Part shown: piece after piece, positions 1-10,408 of the stretch
How positions within the stretch are numbered: the stretch's first letter is position 1
How the letters are laid out: every line of letters starts with the position of its first letter
DNA from: Onchidella celtica
Lineage: Eukaryota; Mollusca; Gastropoda; Systellommatophora; Onchidiidae
Length of the DNA: 64,000 nucleotides
Direction: 5' to 3'
NCBI GenBank assembly: GCA_963931925.1
Contig: OZ007580.1
Span: 5,079,629-5,143,628 of the forward strand
Translations under genes and position numbers: made by a program
The notes under the pieces: generated by a model
Seen by the model: the letters and a program-made list of their open reading frames with translations, nothing else
Databases searched by the model: none
What the model was told of the DNA's origin: nothing

Positions 1-1
1 T

Positions 2-979
2 GGTGAGGAAAGTGACAATGCTCCATCCAATCTGAACCAGGCAGATAGGTGTGAATACATAAGAAGGCGGACTGCACAGCTGGGAGCAAACTCATTAAAT
101 TCTCTTTTGACTTTACGCCAAAAAGGAGAAACAGAAAAAGTCCACAAGATCTACACTTTACTTATGAAAAATATAGACTTCAGACAAAACTGCACTTACG
201 ATGACCTGAGGGCTATTCTCGACTCTGTGACAGTTCTCTTGATTGATCGAGAGAGACCACAACATCTGACATATGAACAGGTTTTGGAATGGTGCCAGAA
301 ACTATACCAACTCAGGAAGCCACCAACAGCCAGGCGTCAGTACCTTGAGACATTCTTGTACTTTGTGTTGTACAATTTTCCAACAGAAGAAAGGAAAACT
401 TACAAACTTTGTTATGCAAGAGACCTGGAAATAGCAATTGAGAGCTGGCGTAAAGCATTTACTGAAAATTATCCAAAATACAAACGTGAAGAAATAACTC
501 TGAAGAGAAGAGAAACGACACTATTTTTTCTTGGAAATGGACAACCACTGGAAGACATTGTCCATCAAAATTCTCTTAGATCTATAATGGATAATCATAA
601 CTGGGATGAAAAGTGGCATGTTCCCTCACTTCGACAGCATCTCCGACTCCTGAGTGGAACCCTCTCAGACAGGGGAGACAAAATTCATTTTAAATACAGA
701 ACTTGCGAGGGCAATGAATTTCACTTGATCATTCCAACGTCATACAGGGTCTCCAAGAAGCAGATGTGGCAGAAGAAAGTTTACTTTTATCTGGGTTTCA
801 GTTTCTATGGACCAAAGGCATTTGGCATGTCATTAGAAGAACTTGGTGTCTTTAGTGGCCCGGGGGAGGAAATCCAAAGCCGGGTGTATTTGCCCTCAGC
901 TCGACAAAAGCAGCCACCACCTCTCATTCTAGAAGATCTTTGTGAGAAACAAAAAGATGTTAAAAGGCAGTTGAACTGG
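2..979 (+). CDS. SAMD9/SAMD9L-like protein, C-terminal part (5' end outside window)
   Basis: The frame is open from base 2, so the gene enters from the left. The first triplet of the longest methionine-style ORF (at 107) is TTG, so that is not a real start. The protein is charged and helical, then turns hydrophobic near the end with a segment reading YFYLGFSFYGPKAFG at about 784-828. That segment resembles the C-terminal OB-fold-like end of SAMD9/SAMD9L, large cytoplasmic proteins linked to innate immunity and growth control in animals. The preceding FFLGNGQPLEDIV stretch also fits that family. The exon probably ends at 979, phase 0, where TGG is followed by the donor GTGAGT; reading on gives a stop at 1019-1021. 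A possible last exon starts at 4358 after TTTCCAG and would add 12 codons before TAA, which is speculative. Family assignment is from motif resemblance only. The SAM, P-loop and other N-terminal domains are not in the window. Confidence 0.7.
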
Positions 980-2030
980 GTGAGTTCCCATTTCTCCTTT
1001 TTACTTTTCCTCATCTGGTGATAATCTTTTATCTGTCAAATACTTCCTTTGAAGCAAAACAGTTATCAAAGACGCCAAGACTGGCCAAGCCAGAGCTATG
1101 ACGTCTACCATAAATTAATTAAGACAGTTTATTCCATACTTGTCTCACATCAAATACAACATTAGACATTATACCACCGATCCCTTCCATGGGGTGTGCA
1201 TGCAGACACGCACACACACACACATGTGGGTGCCCCTGTGTACACACAAACTCACACATAAGCACAAAATTAGGTTTATCTTGTGGCCTGCAGTTATTAC
1301 TAATGATTTGTACATTGACAAAATATTACAACAAAAAAAACTCCCCAGAAAATCTGAATTATTTTTTACTGGAGGCTTTGCAACCTAACCTATTTCTCCT
1401 TGCCATATTTTGACTAATGAATTATGAATTCATGACAAGCATAAAAAACAATTTTTGGTTTTCAGTTTTGGTGTTAAAATACAACAGTGACACAATTACA
1501 GCCTTAACTATTGTCTCAGAGATAAAACAAGATGAAAGATGACTTGCTGGTCCTAGCAAGAAACAAGTATAAAGGAGCTAAATTTTACTTGAAATGTATT
1601 CCATATTTAAAGTATATTTCAGTTACATGAATAAACATTTGAAATATTGCACATCCCCCTCTAATCAATAGAAAAAATAAAATTCAGCGAAGGAGTTAAT
1701 AGAATATTTGGCAGACAAAAAAATTGTCATCTGCAACTGTCTGGTTTCATGACAGGACCAGCGATGTATCAGTGGCATCATGAAAGAGAGTGGTGAAAAA
1801 TATAAAAAGTGGGGAGGAGGAGCATTTCACAAACACAATTGTGAGTGTGCATGAGAAAACCAGGCTTAAGTCGCAAACATGACATTTTGAGTTCTGTACA
1901 TATAATAAAAGACAAGACATTTCTGATAAATTGAAGTCAGTGACACCCCTAAAACAAGATTTTGAGAAAACGGCATTTAATGCTAAAAGTGGCAATAGCT
2001 AATTGACCCATTAATATTGGAGTGATTGCT
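980..2030. other. Non-coding stretch, probable intron or 3' flank
   Basis: Follows the GTGAGT donor of the SAMD9-like exon. It is AT-rich with a (CA)n tract at 1207-1224. Short open frames here lack any recognisable domain. Confidence 0.5.
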
Positions 2031-2271
2031 GTTAGGAGACCGTAGACTAATAACTAAGAGGTTATAGAGATCATAATGAGTAGTGTTCACTGCTCATCTA
2101 CAGATTACTCTGTAACATGCCACGGTCCCCTAAACAACAGCCAAGTCAGAAGTTTTGGGATCTTGTTAGGAGACCGTAGTCTAATTACAAAGCCTTTATA
2201 GAGATCATAGTGAGTAGTGTTCACTGCTCATCTACAGTTTACCCTGTAACATGCTACGGTCCCCTAAACAA
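2031..2271. repeat. Tandem pair of a foldback (MITE-like) repeat
   Basis: Two copies about 105 bp long lie 134 bp apart. Each begins GTTAGGAGACCGTAG (2031-2045 and 2165-2179) and ends with its near-complement C(T/C)ACGGTCCCCTAAAC (2120-2135 and 2254-2269). The middle, TGAGTAGTGTTCACTGCTCA, is itself almost palindromic, so each copy can fold into a long hairpin. The two copies differ by scattered substitutions. Confidence 0.7.
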
Positions 2272-5200
2272 CAGCCAAGTTGGAAGTTTGTGTCGGACCA
2301 ATATTTTCACTTCAAAGCCGTTTTTCTCAAAATCAGCTCCGCAGACTTATTGTGGGTTTTCTCATGCACACTCACATATAGTAATGTTATCTTTAAATGA
2401 AAAAAAATGATGGGGTCCTCCAAGAGCAATTTAAGTCATTCTTAGATTGATACTGAGATTATGGATAATACCCAGATGTTCGCAAGACTAGTGGCATGAG
2501 AGCCCCATTCTTCAAGGATATTACGACAGTGTGTTATATTATGCATTTTTAAAAGTTGTACTATGTACTTTTCAGGAAAAGAATCCCAGAAGAAGGGGAG
2601 AGCTGGAGTGGGAACTTCATCAAATCCAGCAAGTGATTTTGAAATTGCTAGGCAAATCCTAATCTGAAGCAGAGAGACACTGATATGCTTGAGAGAAGCA
2701 GCTGATTCAAGAAGGAAATCATAGTAGCTGTTTGAAATGTTCATGTTCATTCTTTCAAAAGTTATGGCCGATATACTTTGGCCCAGAGAAAAAAAATGAA
2801 TATATGGTGATGCTTTTCATGAATTGATGATTTTCATTCACATATGTTTGTGAAAAGTTCTTCATGCTCATGTTTACCTGGCTGTGGTTTGTCCCATTTC
2901 TCTGGGGTATCATGATATTCTCTGGGAATTTTGTGACTTTTCTCACAGTTTTGATCATTGCCCCTGAAATGCTATATGGTGTATACCATAGTGTATATAA
3001 ACTCATGTATGTAATAACGTTAATTTACTGTATTCCGTGAAATCATTGTTGTAATTGTTACTGTCAAAAAAGGCCTGTGGTGCTCTTTGTTTTTTTGTGT
3101 TGAGGTCCATCTGTGTTTTGTAACTCTCGAGATTAACATATGGATTACTGCTCAGAATTACAGACAGAGTACAAGTGTCCTTGTGATATGTAGATATGGT
3201 TAGCAATACTGAACTTTCATGCGAGTGCCCACAAAATGTATGATATATATATATAATATATGATATTTGGTGGTATCAGATTTTTTTTCATTTTGTTAGG
3301 AAAACAGCAAGAACAACCATGCAACTGTTACCAGTATTAATCTTTCCAGATATATTCTTAACTTCATGCCCAGTGTAATCTTCACTTTACCACTAGTGTG
3401 ACATTTTAGTTTTTAGCTCTTTAGACAAATGTCATTATAGAACCCCACCTAAGTAGACTTAATACTATGAAAATCTAAAGTTAACATTACTGTAAATAAT
3501 TTCAAATGTGGGCCAATTGTCACGTTTTATTTAAAATCTTGTGATGTGCTTCTTGACTTTTTAATCTATCTGCATGATTTCATCACATATCCCTCTGTAT
3601 CAGGTTTGTTACTTGTACTTTGTTTCATTATGTCACAATTTGTCACACTTTGTCTCGACATATTATATATGTATGTAACCTACATTATCATCTGCCATTG
3701 CAGAATTACAGGTTAAACTTTTGTCACAAGAAATCATGAGCCTTTGCAACTTTTATCAGTGATTATTTTTCAGTTCTCTTATGTGCAGCAAATGTGTTTA
3801 GATCCACACACATGTACTTTGATAATGTTATATATTTATAGATATATTTGATATCTAAAATGAAAGATTCATTTCTGTCTCACGTATTCTTCAGAACTTG
3901 TTTGGAATCACAGTGTGAATGATTCACAGTCTTGTAATACTCATCTGTAACACTGGGAGATTATCAAATTGTCAGCTGAGGATTGTTTAGACACAAGATT
4001 ATCAAGAAAAAATATTTTTCCAGAAGGAAAAAGTTTTGACCATCATAGGCCCTATAGGTTATTCATTTCACATATAAGATGAGAGCCCATAATGTATTGA
4101 GTTGTTCTTATAGCAAGAGAATAAGACCCAGTTTTTCAGCCTTAAACATTTTATAAGTTGATAGCCTATATTCTTGCAAATACTGCTGGTAAAATTTCAA
4201 GTATGTAAATGCCAGGCTTTTGGTCTTCAGAAATTTCCTTAGTGTTTAGATACATGAAATTTTGAGTGTTGAAAAATTAAATACAAAACGAATTTTATTC
4301 GTCACTGACTTCTTTTTTTTTTAAATTTGATGCTTATTTTTGTTTGATTGTTTCCAGAATTCTTTGATATGTCTCTTCCGCCATGAATCTTGTTAAAACT
4401 GTTTGTTTGGATATACTGAAGTCTGTTCAACACTTACTTATACAAAAATATGATGGACTGTTATAATGCAGAAATGTGGAAGCTCTTGATTGAAAAGAGA
4501 AACATCTGTTTCATCGTTTTAACATGACTTGTACATGCAGTCAGCATTTGAACTTCTTCGACACTTTTTTATGCGTTAATTTGAACTTTATTTTCTTGTA
4601 CCAAAGAGATGACTGTGGAATGTTTTTTCTTTTTTCTGTCTTCATATGTCACTTCAATCAATTGTATTTTATCTTCATGTAATTATGTAAATATTCCTAT
4701 CTGATGTGATCTCTCTTCAATATCCCTTCATAATCATTATGTCTGATGTAGTCTTTTTTTTCTTTTTACCATTGTGCCATAATGCAGGTCATAGCTTTAG
4801 TATTGTTTTTTTACAAAGTTGAGGACCACCTATCTGTCTAATATTATTACACAATAGGTGTATTACTATTATTATATCACTCATCATATTGCAGATTGCC
4901 ATAATATATCAGAGCTATGGATTGATCTTTTTCATTATCAGATGAAATATTTTGCTTTAATGAATATACAGTGAGTGTTGCTGACTTATATTTTCAGTAT
5001 TAAACTGGTGCAGTCCAGTAATTATTGAGAAGAATGTGAGATGTGGCATTCATTGCTGTTCGCTGTTCATTTAATGAAATCTGAAAACTTTAAGCGAACT
5101 TAACAGAAGAATGGATGTCATGTAGATATCATGACAATGTGATTCGGAAGCTTTTCAGTGGCGTAAACTGTTGCAAGGTTCTACAATTATTATATCTGAA

Positions 5201-6060
5201 AACTTAAGCATAATTATTTGTTGGATATTAAAATTCCAGGGTAGCTGGTGTGTTATTGCTTGATACCAAGCTTTTTTTTCTTTCTTTGTTTGTACATATT
5301 GTTTAATCCACTGGGTATTTTGATTATTTCAAAATGATTAATCTGTGTCAATAATTACAAGCAATAGTTTTACTATGACAGAGCCACTGGACAATGAAGT
5401 ACTCAGGGATAACAACGTGAGTGCTCATCCATGAAGCAATAAGGGCAGCTGTTTTGTCTCACGGGATATGCCCATCTTGTCTGAGTTCCCTATACCCATG
5501 CATTTTGATCTACCAGAGTTTTTCTTTACAATGTCTCTCCTTCGCTGAATGTAGCAATTTTTGCTCTGCAAAGACAATGAATGTGTATTTTATTCTCAGT
5601 ACTTTGTTCATGTATTATGGATAGTTTATCCTACCTACAAATAATCATATGTGGGTTTTGTTTGTTATCCTTATGTTTTACTCTAAGAACATCACATTAA
5701 TGTAAAGATGTAGTCATGTAGATCCATAATGACTCTTTCTATCCCACATTTTCTATAACCACAATAGTGCACAGTGCCACTGAATGATGGCAATCTCTCT
5801 TCAGAGGAAAATATATAATTTATGAAGATGTTACAGCTTTGTTAAGAGAAGTATGCAGAAGCTTCTATTAACTGCTGTTAAAAACCCGGAGTCATACATC
5901 TTGTATTTGTTGTCCCAGATGTTTGTATTGTCCACTAGCAGGCGGGTGAAAAGAAAAAGAAGGAGAGGAGGGGTGAGGCAGGTGGGCTTGGTCCCTGCAA
6001 ACGAATACTCAAGTCTGTAAGAGACACCGCTTGATAGTTCGGCTGTGATTGTCTCTTTTT
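2272..6060. other. AT-rich non-coding stretch
   Basis: No convincing coding region, only short chance ORFs. There is a (TA)n tract near 3242-3256 and several T-runs. A pyrimidine tract with TTTCCAG at 4351-4357 could be a splice acceptor for the upstream gene. Confidence 0.5.
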
Positions 6061-6070
6061 TTTTCTTGGA

Positions 6071-6303
6071 GAGATTGGGTGGCCGAACAGTTACGCGATC
6101 TGTTTTCTTCTTTCTGGCAAGGCGGTTGGTGTCATAGCAGAGGTCACGGGTTCAATCCCCATCTTGATCGCTTGCCTTTCTTCTTTCTTTCACTCCCACT
6201 TCGCTTTTCTGAGCACTAACTACGCACTACAGCTTTAATTCACCTCAAATTTTCTCTAAAACGTTTTGAGAGATTGCAAGTATATATATATATATATGTA
6301 TAT
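6071..6303 (+). repeat. Candidate tRNA-derived SINE
   Basis: A pol III-type A box resembling tRNA-Ser/Leu (TGGCCGAACAGTTA, 6080-6093) is followed 56 bp later by a B box (GGTTCAATCCC, 6149-6159). The spacing is compatible with a long variable arm. No cloverleaf acceptor stem pairs well, so it is not an intact tRNA. A pyrimidine-rich tail follows and ends in a (TA)n tract at about 6282-6303, as SINEs often do. No target-site duplication was identified. Confidence 0.4.
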
Positions 6304-7300
6304 CCCACTTAAACTCTATATTTTACAATAGAGGTAGATCCATTTTTATGGTTGTTTGATGCAATATTTTATATGAATATTACATTTAAGGTAGATTCCT
6401 GCCTTTTGGACATTATATCACAGTACATATTTTTTTTACTACCCCATATTTTAAACATTTTTGCCTGCAATTTTGTGGCTTCAAACTTTCAGACTATTTG
6501 CATAATCAATTCAATTTCATAAGAGTCTTTTTTTTTTTTAATGTCTGTCTCATGAACAGAACATTGGCAACAGAGTTATGAAAGAAAACATTCATTTTTT
6601 TGTAAACTCAAACATGATTTTTTTTCACATTCTGATACAGGAGATGCATACATAAAGCTATACTGTTGTAATGTCTAATGTCCATTTGTAGGTTGGTCAT
6701 AATATTAGTGTATGCTCTTGCTACAGATAATGCTTTAATAGTTATGATATGCAGTTTTTATCAGCATATATTTATTTGTTATTTATGCACTTTTTAAATG
6801 TGAATCTTATGCCTCCACTGCTCTAGTTATCATTTAGAATTTATTTAAAATGACACAGAGATCACAGAAACTTGATATGTTCATGAACATCTTGGGGGGG
6901 ACACCCCAAGGGTGGTCAAGGCAGAATTTTAGGTCAAAGTTGATTCCTTGTGGCCTAATTAACATATTGAAAGCCCAAAATTTGTTTGGCTTGGCGCTGG
7001 TTGTATTTCAACATTTCAAGATGTCCTACTGGTTCAGTTCTTCCTACTGGTTCAGTTCTTATTTTTAATTAAAATCTTCGGAAAATTTTGTTCTTTTTAT
7101 TTTTCATACTTGTGAATTTCAGTTCTTCAGAAAAGGTTTTCATATGTGGGTAATTCAAAACTGTATTAATTTTGGGTCAGTTTTTATTGTTGTTAATTTT
7201 TTTTTTGTTTGGTTGAAAATTTTCAAATCTTGTTAGCAGAATACTGGCAACTATATTAAGAAAGTGAATTATTAATCGCATAACAAGATCATATCATGTG
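6304..7300. other. AT-rich non-coding stretch
   Basis: No gene seen. A short direct duplication of TCCTACTGGTTCAGTTCTT occurs near 7024-7060. Confidence 0.45.
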
Positions 7301-7310
7301 TACAGTTATT

Positions 7311-7745
7311 TTCTCCATTCAGCTAAATAGGATGTATGTCTTAACATGTGTAGTTTGAACTACAATTTGCAACAATGTGCTATTATTGGTACACTTTGCC
7401 ATTTTATGTGCAGTACCTATAACTAATAGTTTTACAATAATACAAGAATTAGACTGTTAACCCCACTATTACTATAACACATTGCCTTTCAGTGTCTATT
7501 TTTAATTACTGAACTTTCACTTTTTACATCAACTGGCTTTTGCTGACTATCCTGTGTGACATTGTGCCATTTTATGTACTTTACTTAAATAAAAGTTATT
7601 GCTTTATTTTTTTTAAAAAGTACTAGTGGTGATAATTTAAAGATTTGTTTTCGCAACAATATCAAATCACGCTTAGTGTGATTTTTCCAGTTCAGGTAAA
7701 TAAGATTTATGTCCTAACACTTGTGGCTTGAATTGCAATTTACTG
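7311..7745. repeat. Diverged direct repeats
   Basis: The block at 7311-7375 (a CAGCTAAATAGGATGTATGTC-like run) is repeated with substitutions at 7682-7745. A second block, TACT(A/G)GT(G/C)GTGATAATTTAAA, occurs at about 7621 and 7742. A third pair contains TTGCCATTTTATGT near 7398 and 7566. The region is an old, degraded tandem array. Confidence 0.45.
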
Positions 7746-7877
7746 GTCGTGATAATTTAAAGGTTTGTTCTTTCCCAGAAAAATATCTTAATGTATGTGT
7801 CATAGTTAGCAAAGTTATTACTGATAGCTCCTGATTCGTTTATTATTAAGCTCTGTTTTTTTGTTTTTTTTTTGCCT

Positions 7878-8067
7878 CCTGTCCTAAATTTTGTATTATT
7901 TAAATGCAAAACTGAAAACATCCACGGACTTGATTATTACTGAAACTTATTTGAAGTGACAATTTTAAAAGTGTCACAGTGTGGATATTTATCCATTGAT
8001 TTCTTGTTTGGGGGAAACCCTAGGGGCATCCAAATTGAGTTTCAGAAAAGACAGAATAGATTTCCAC
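7878..8067 (+). repeat. Unclassified dispersed repeat, copy 1
   Basis: About 190 bp align along their whole length, with modest divergence, to the reverse complement of 20155-20350. Shared landmarks include GTCCTAAATTTT, ATTACTGAAACTTATTTGAA and CAAATTGAGTTTCAGA. No coding capacity is visible and the family is not recognised. Confidence 0.65.
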
Positions 8068-8189
8068 AATCAGAGCATTTCACCTTATTATGGGGGAGGG
8101 GGGGGCAGCCTATAAGATCCAGATCCCTGTTGTTGGATTTTATCGTTAAATCTTGGTCTGACAGCACCCCCCCTCCCCCCGGTAATGGC

Positions 8190-8345
8190 AATAGTTGGCT
8201 TTGGTTGTTTTTTTTTCTCCACGTGAGAGGCCTGGATGTGACAGAACACACAAGGTACTAATCGGTGGTATTGAAAAGTTGTTGTAATTTTTTTTTTCTC
8301 CATTTGAGAGCCTGGGTCTCACAGGCCCCACGAGGAACAGATCGA
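8190..8345. repeat. Two-copy tandem duplication
   Basis: Two units of about 83 bp share a T-run, CTCCA(C/T)(G/T)TGAGAG and CCTGG near 8205-8235 and 8285-8315. The second unit is diverged. Confidence 0.4.
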
Positions 8346-8629
8346 AATGTGAACAGGGGAAATTTAATGTCAGTGTCTCTGGCAATTCCTGTGATTATCT
8401 CCTGTGCCCTTTCACTCTTTTAGCATTAGGCACTGTTTGAGAATCCCCGGAGAAACGAATCCTATCAATTTCTTATAGCTTGCAGTATATTAATTGCAAT
8501 GGCTCTCCGAATTGGAACACTTTTAAATTTTTATACTTTTATATGTTTTGATTCGTTTGTAGTCATTAAAAATTGCGTTTATTAAATAACGCCCCTGCTT
8601 GTATGTTGTTTTTGCACATGCCACTAAAT

Positions 8630-8642
8630 GTGTTGCTGTTGC

Positions 8643-8693
<51 letters not shown>
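8630..8693. repeat. (TTG)n microsatellite
   Basis: A nearly pure TTG trinucleotide run. Poly-Thr/Leu open frames across it are artefacts of the repeat. Confidence 0.95.
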
Positions 8694-9936
8694 CACTGAT
8701 GTTGGTACTATTGTTTCTGTTGTTGCTGTGTCAGTATTGCTCAGTAAACTTCTCTGAAGTTGTTTGTACTCATGGCTCAATGCAGACGTTGTGAGCAAGC
8801 AGGCTGATCATGTACAACCACGTTCTGCGGACATCAGTTCTTAACCCTGTTTTAGACTGTAATACAAGCCATTTGACAGACGGTTTGACACGGAGAGCCC
8901 ATGAGTATCACACTTACTAGGCCTGTAGGGGCTTAGCCTACAGGGTGGAAAGTCGAGTGTATTCTCATTCAGAAAAAAAAATCATCAATTGAACACACAA
9001 AACAGCAAAACGATGTGTGGGAGACTTTCTTTCAGAACTTTTAATCCTTCATTTCATCGAGAAGACAGAAGTTAAGTTTGACAACTTAACCTATTTAATG
9101 TTTCGGTCAGTGCTCGGCCAGTGTGATGTCAAACATCTGGTGTGGATCCTGACATTAAAAAAAGTTTCTGTTGACATATCTAGGGCCACGTGATATAACT
9201 GTCGTAGCTCGTTTATTACAAATTTTTCAGGAGAAGCAAAAAAACAAAAAAACTTTCTGTATGAGACTTAATACTTATGACTTATGAAAAAATAAAAAAA
9301 CAAAAAAAATCGTTATTTAACACTTAGTTTTCACAATTTAATCTCCATCTTATAACAACACAAAACGCGGCTGTCAAGGACCACAAGCATTACTACCAAA
9401 TATCTTTTTTGTTGTCTTAAAGAAGCCGAGAGTTACAATAGTTTATTTTGCAGCCCTCGATGTATAAAGTTCAAAATAACCGAAAGTGTGGCAGGACAAA
9501 CATGGCGAATTCAATGCAAGGAATAATGAATAAGTAACTAATTCAGCAATCAACTGAGCAAATTTTATGTATCTGTCTTCTATTTGAGTGGTTGATTAAA
9601 TTACGATGCCCATGTTGTGAATATTAACCACATAATATCACAGACAGATCTGCCTCACGCTGGAGTGAGGACTTGAAAAATCAAATTTTAACATACGAAG
9701 TAGGGATTGATTGACCTAACTCCGATTTGCCCCTTTCAAAAAGTCAGCATCCAATAATATCCATGCATCTTCCGCTTCAAAATGTTGGTTGACATTCGAA
9801 GGCACTTAAGTGTTACATTTTTTTAAAGAATCACATAACCTTATCATACCTCTACAACTACAAAAAAAAAAAAAAAACTTGATTTTTCTCAAAAGTAAGA
9901 ACTTTGCACTGAGTAGCCTACCTTTTGATGTAGCTT
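8694..9936. other. Non-coding stretch
   Basis: No gene or repeat recognised apart from A-rich runs near 9240-9310 and 9862-9877. Confidence 0.45.
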
Positions 9937-10028
9937 AAACGAAATCAAAGATAGTTGACAAACAAGATAGTTCACTCGAGCAAAATTCCGCCCGCGCGCA
10001 CCAACAGCGCCGCCTACCGAGTTGCGCC
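9937..10028 (+). repeat. Left arm of a 4-kb-spaced inverted repeat
   Basis: Matches the reverse complement of 13970-14078. Shared parts include TCAAAGATAGT, ACAAGAT(A/G)GTTCACTCG and AGCGCC(G/A)CCTA. The arm is imperfect, with small indels. The pair encloses the piggyBac insertion and may be the remnant of an older inverted-repeat element or of duplicated regulatory sequence. Confidence 0.5.
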
Positions 10029-10408
10029 AATGATATTACTTTCGCTTTCTGTTGTCAGCCGCCTTTTCGCTCATGTTGGAACGTTGGATAGCAACACAGC
10101 TTTACAGACACGCTGCTGGACTCTTGAAAGGGTCATTCATGTTTATATGAATATCAGGCAGCATCACAGTCTGAAACACAATCAGAGTTTTACGGAAGGG
10201 GAAGAAACGGAACAGAAAACTGTACCTCAGTTACAAAACCTCATTTACAGGCACCGGCTGACAAACTTATTCACATATTATTATATGATAATTGTCAACA
10301 ATGGTTGTTTTTGTATTGTGCAGACTTCGAGGTTTCCCCCACAAGCAGAGCTATGCCATATGTAAGCTGTCATAGAATGATACTGATCTACAAATCTTAA
10401 ACACTTAA

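Noticed and set aside
6080-6160. Intact tRNA gene
   Set aside because: A and B boxes are present but acceptor and anticodon stems do not pair well; treated as a SINE candidate.
8523-8798. Poly-Thr and poly-Leu ORFs
   Set aside because: Both are translations of the (TTG)n microsatellite.
9955-10365. 136-codon ORF
   Set aside because: Starts in the inverted-repeat arm, low-complexity composition, no recognisable domain.
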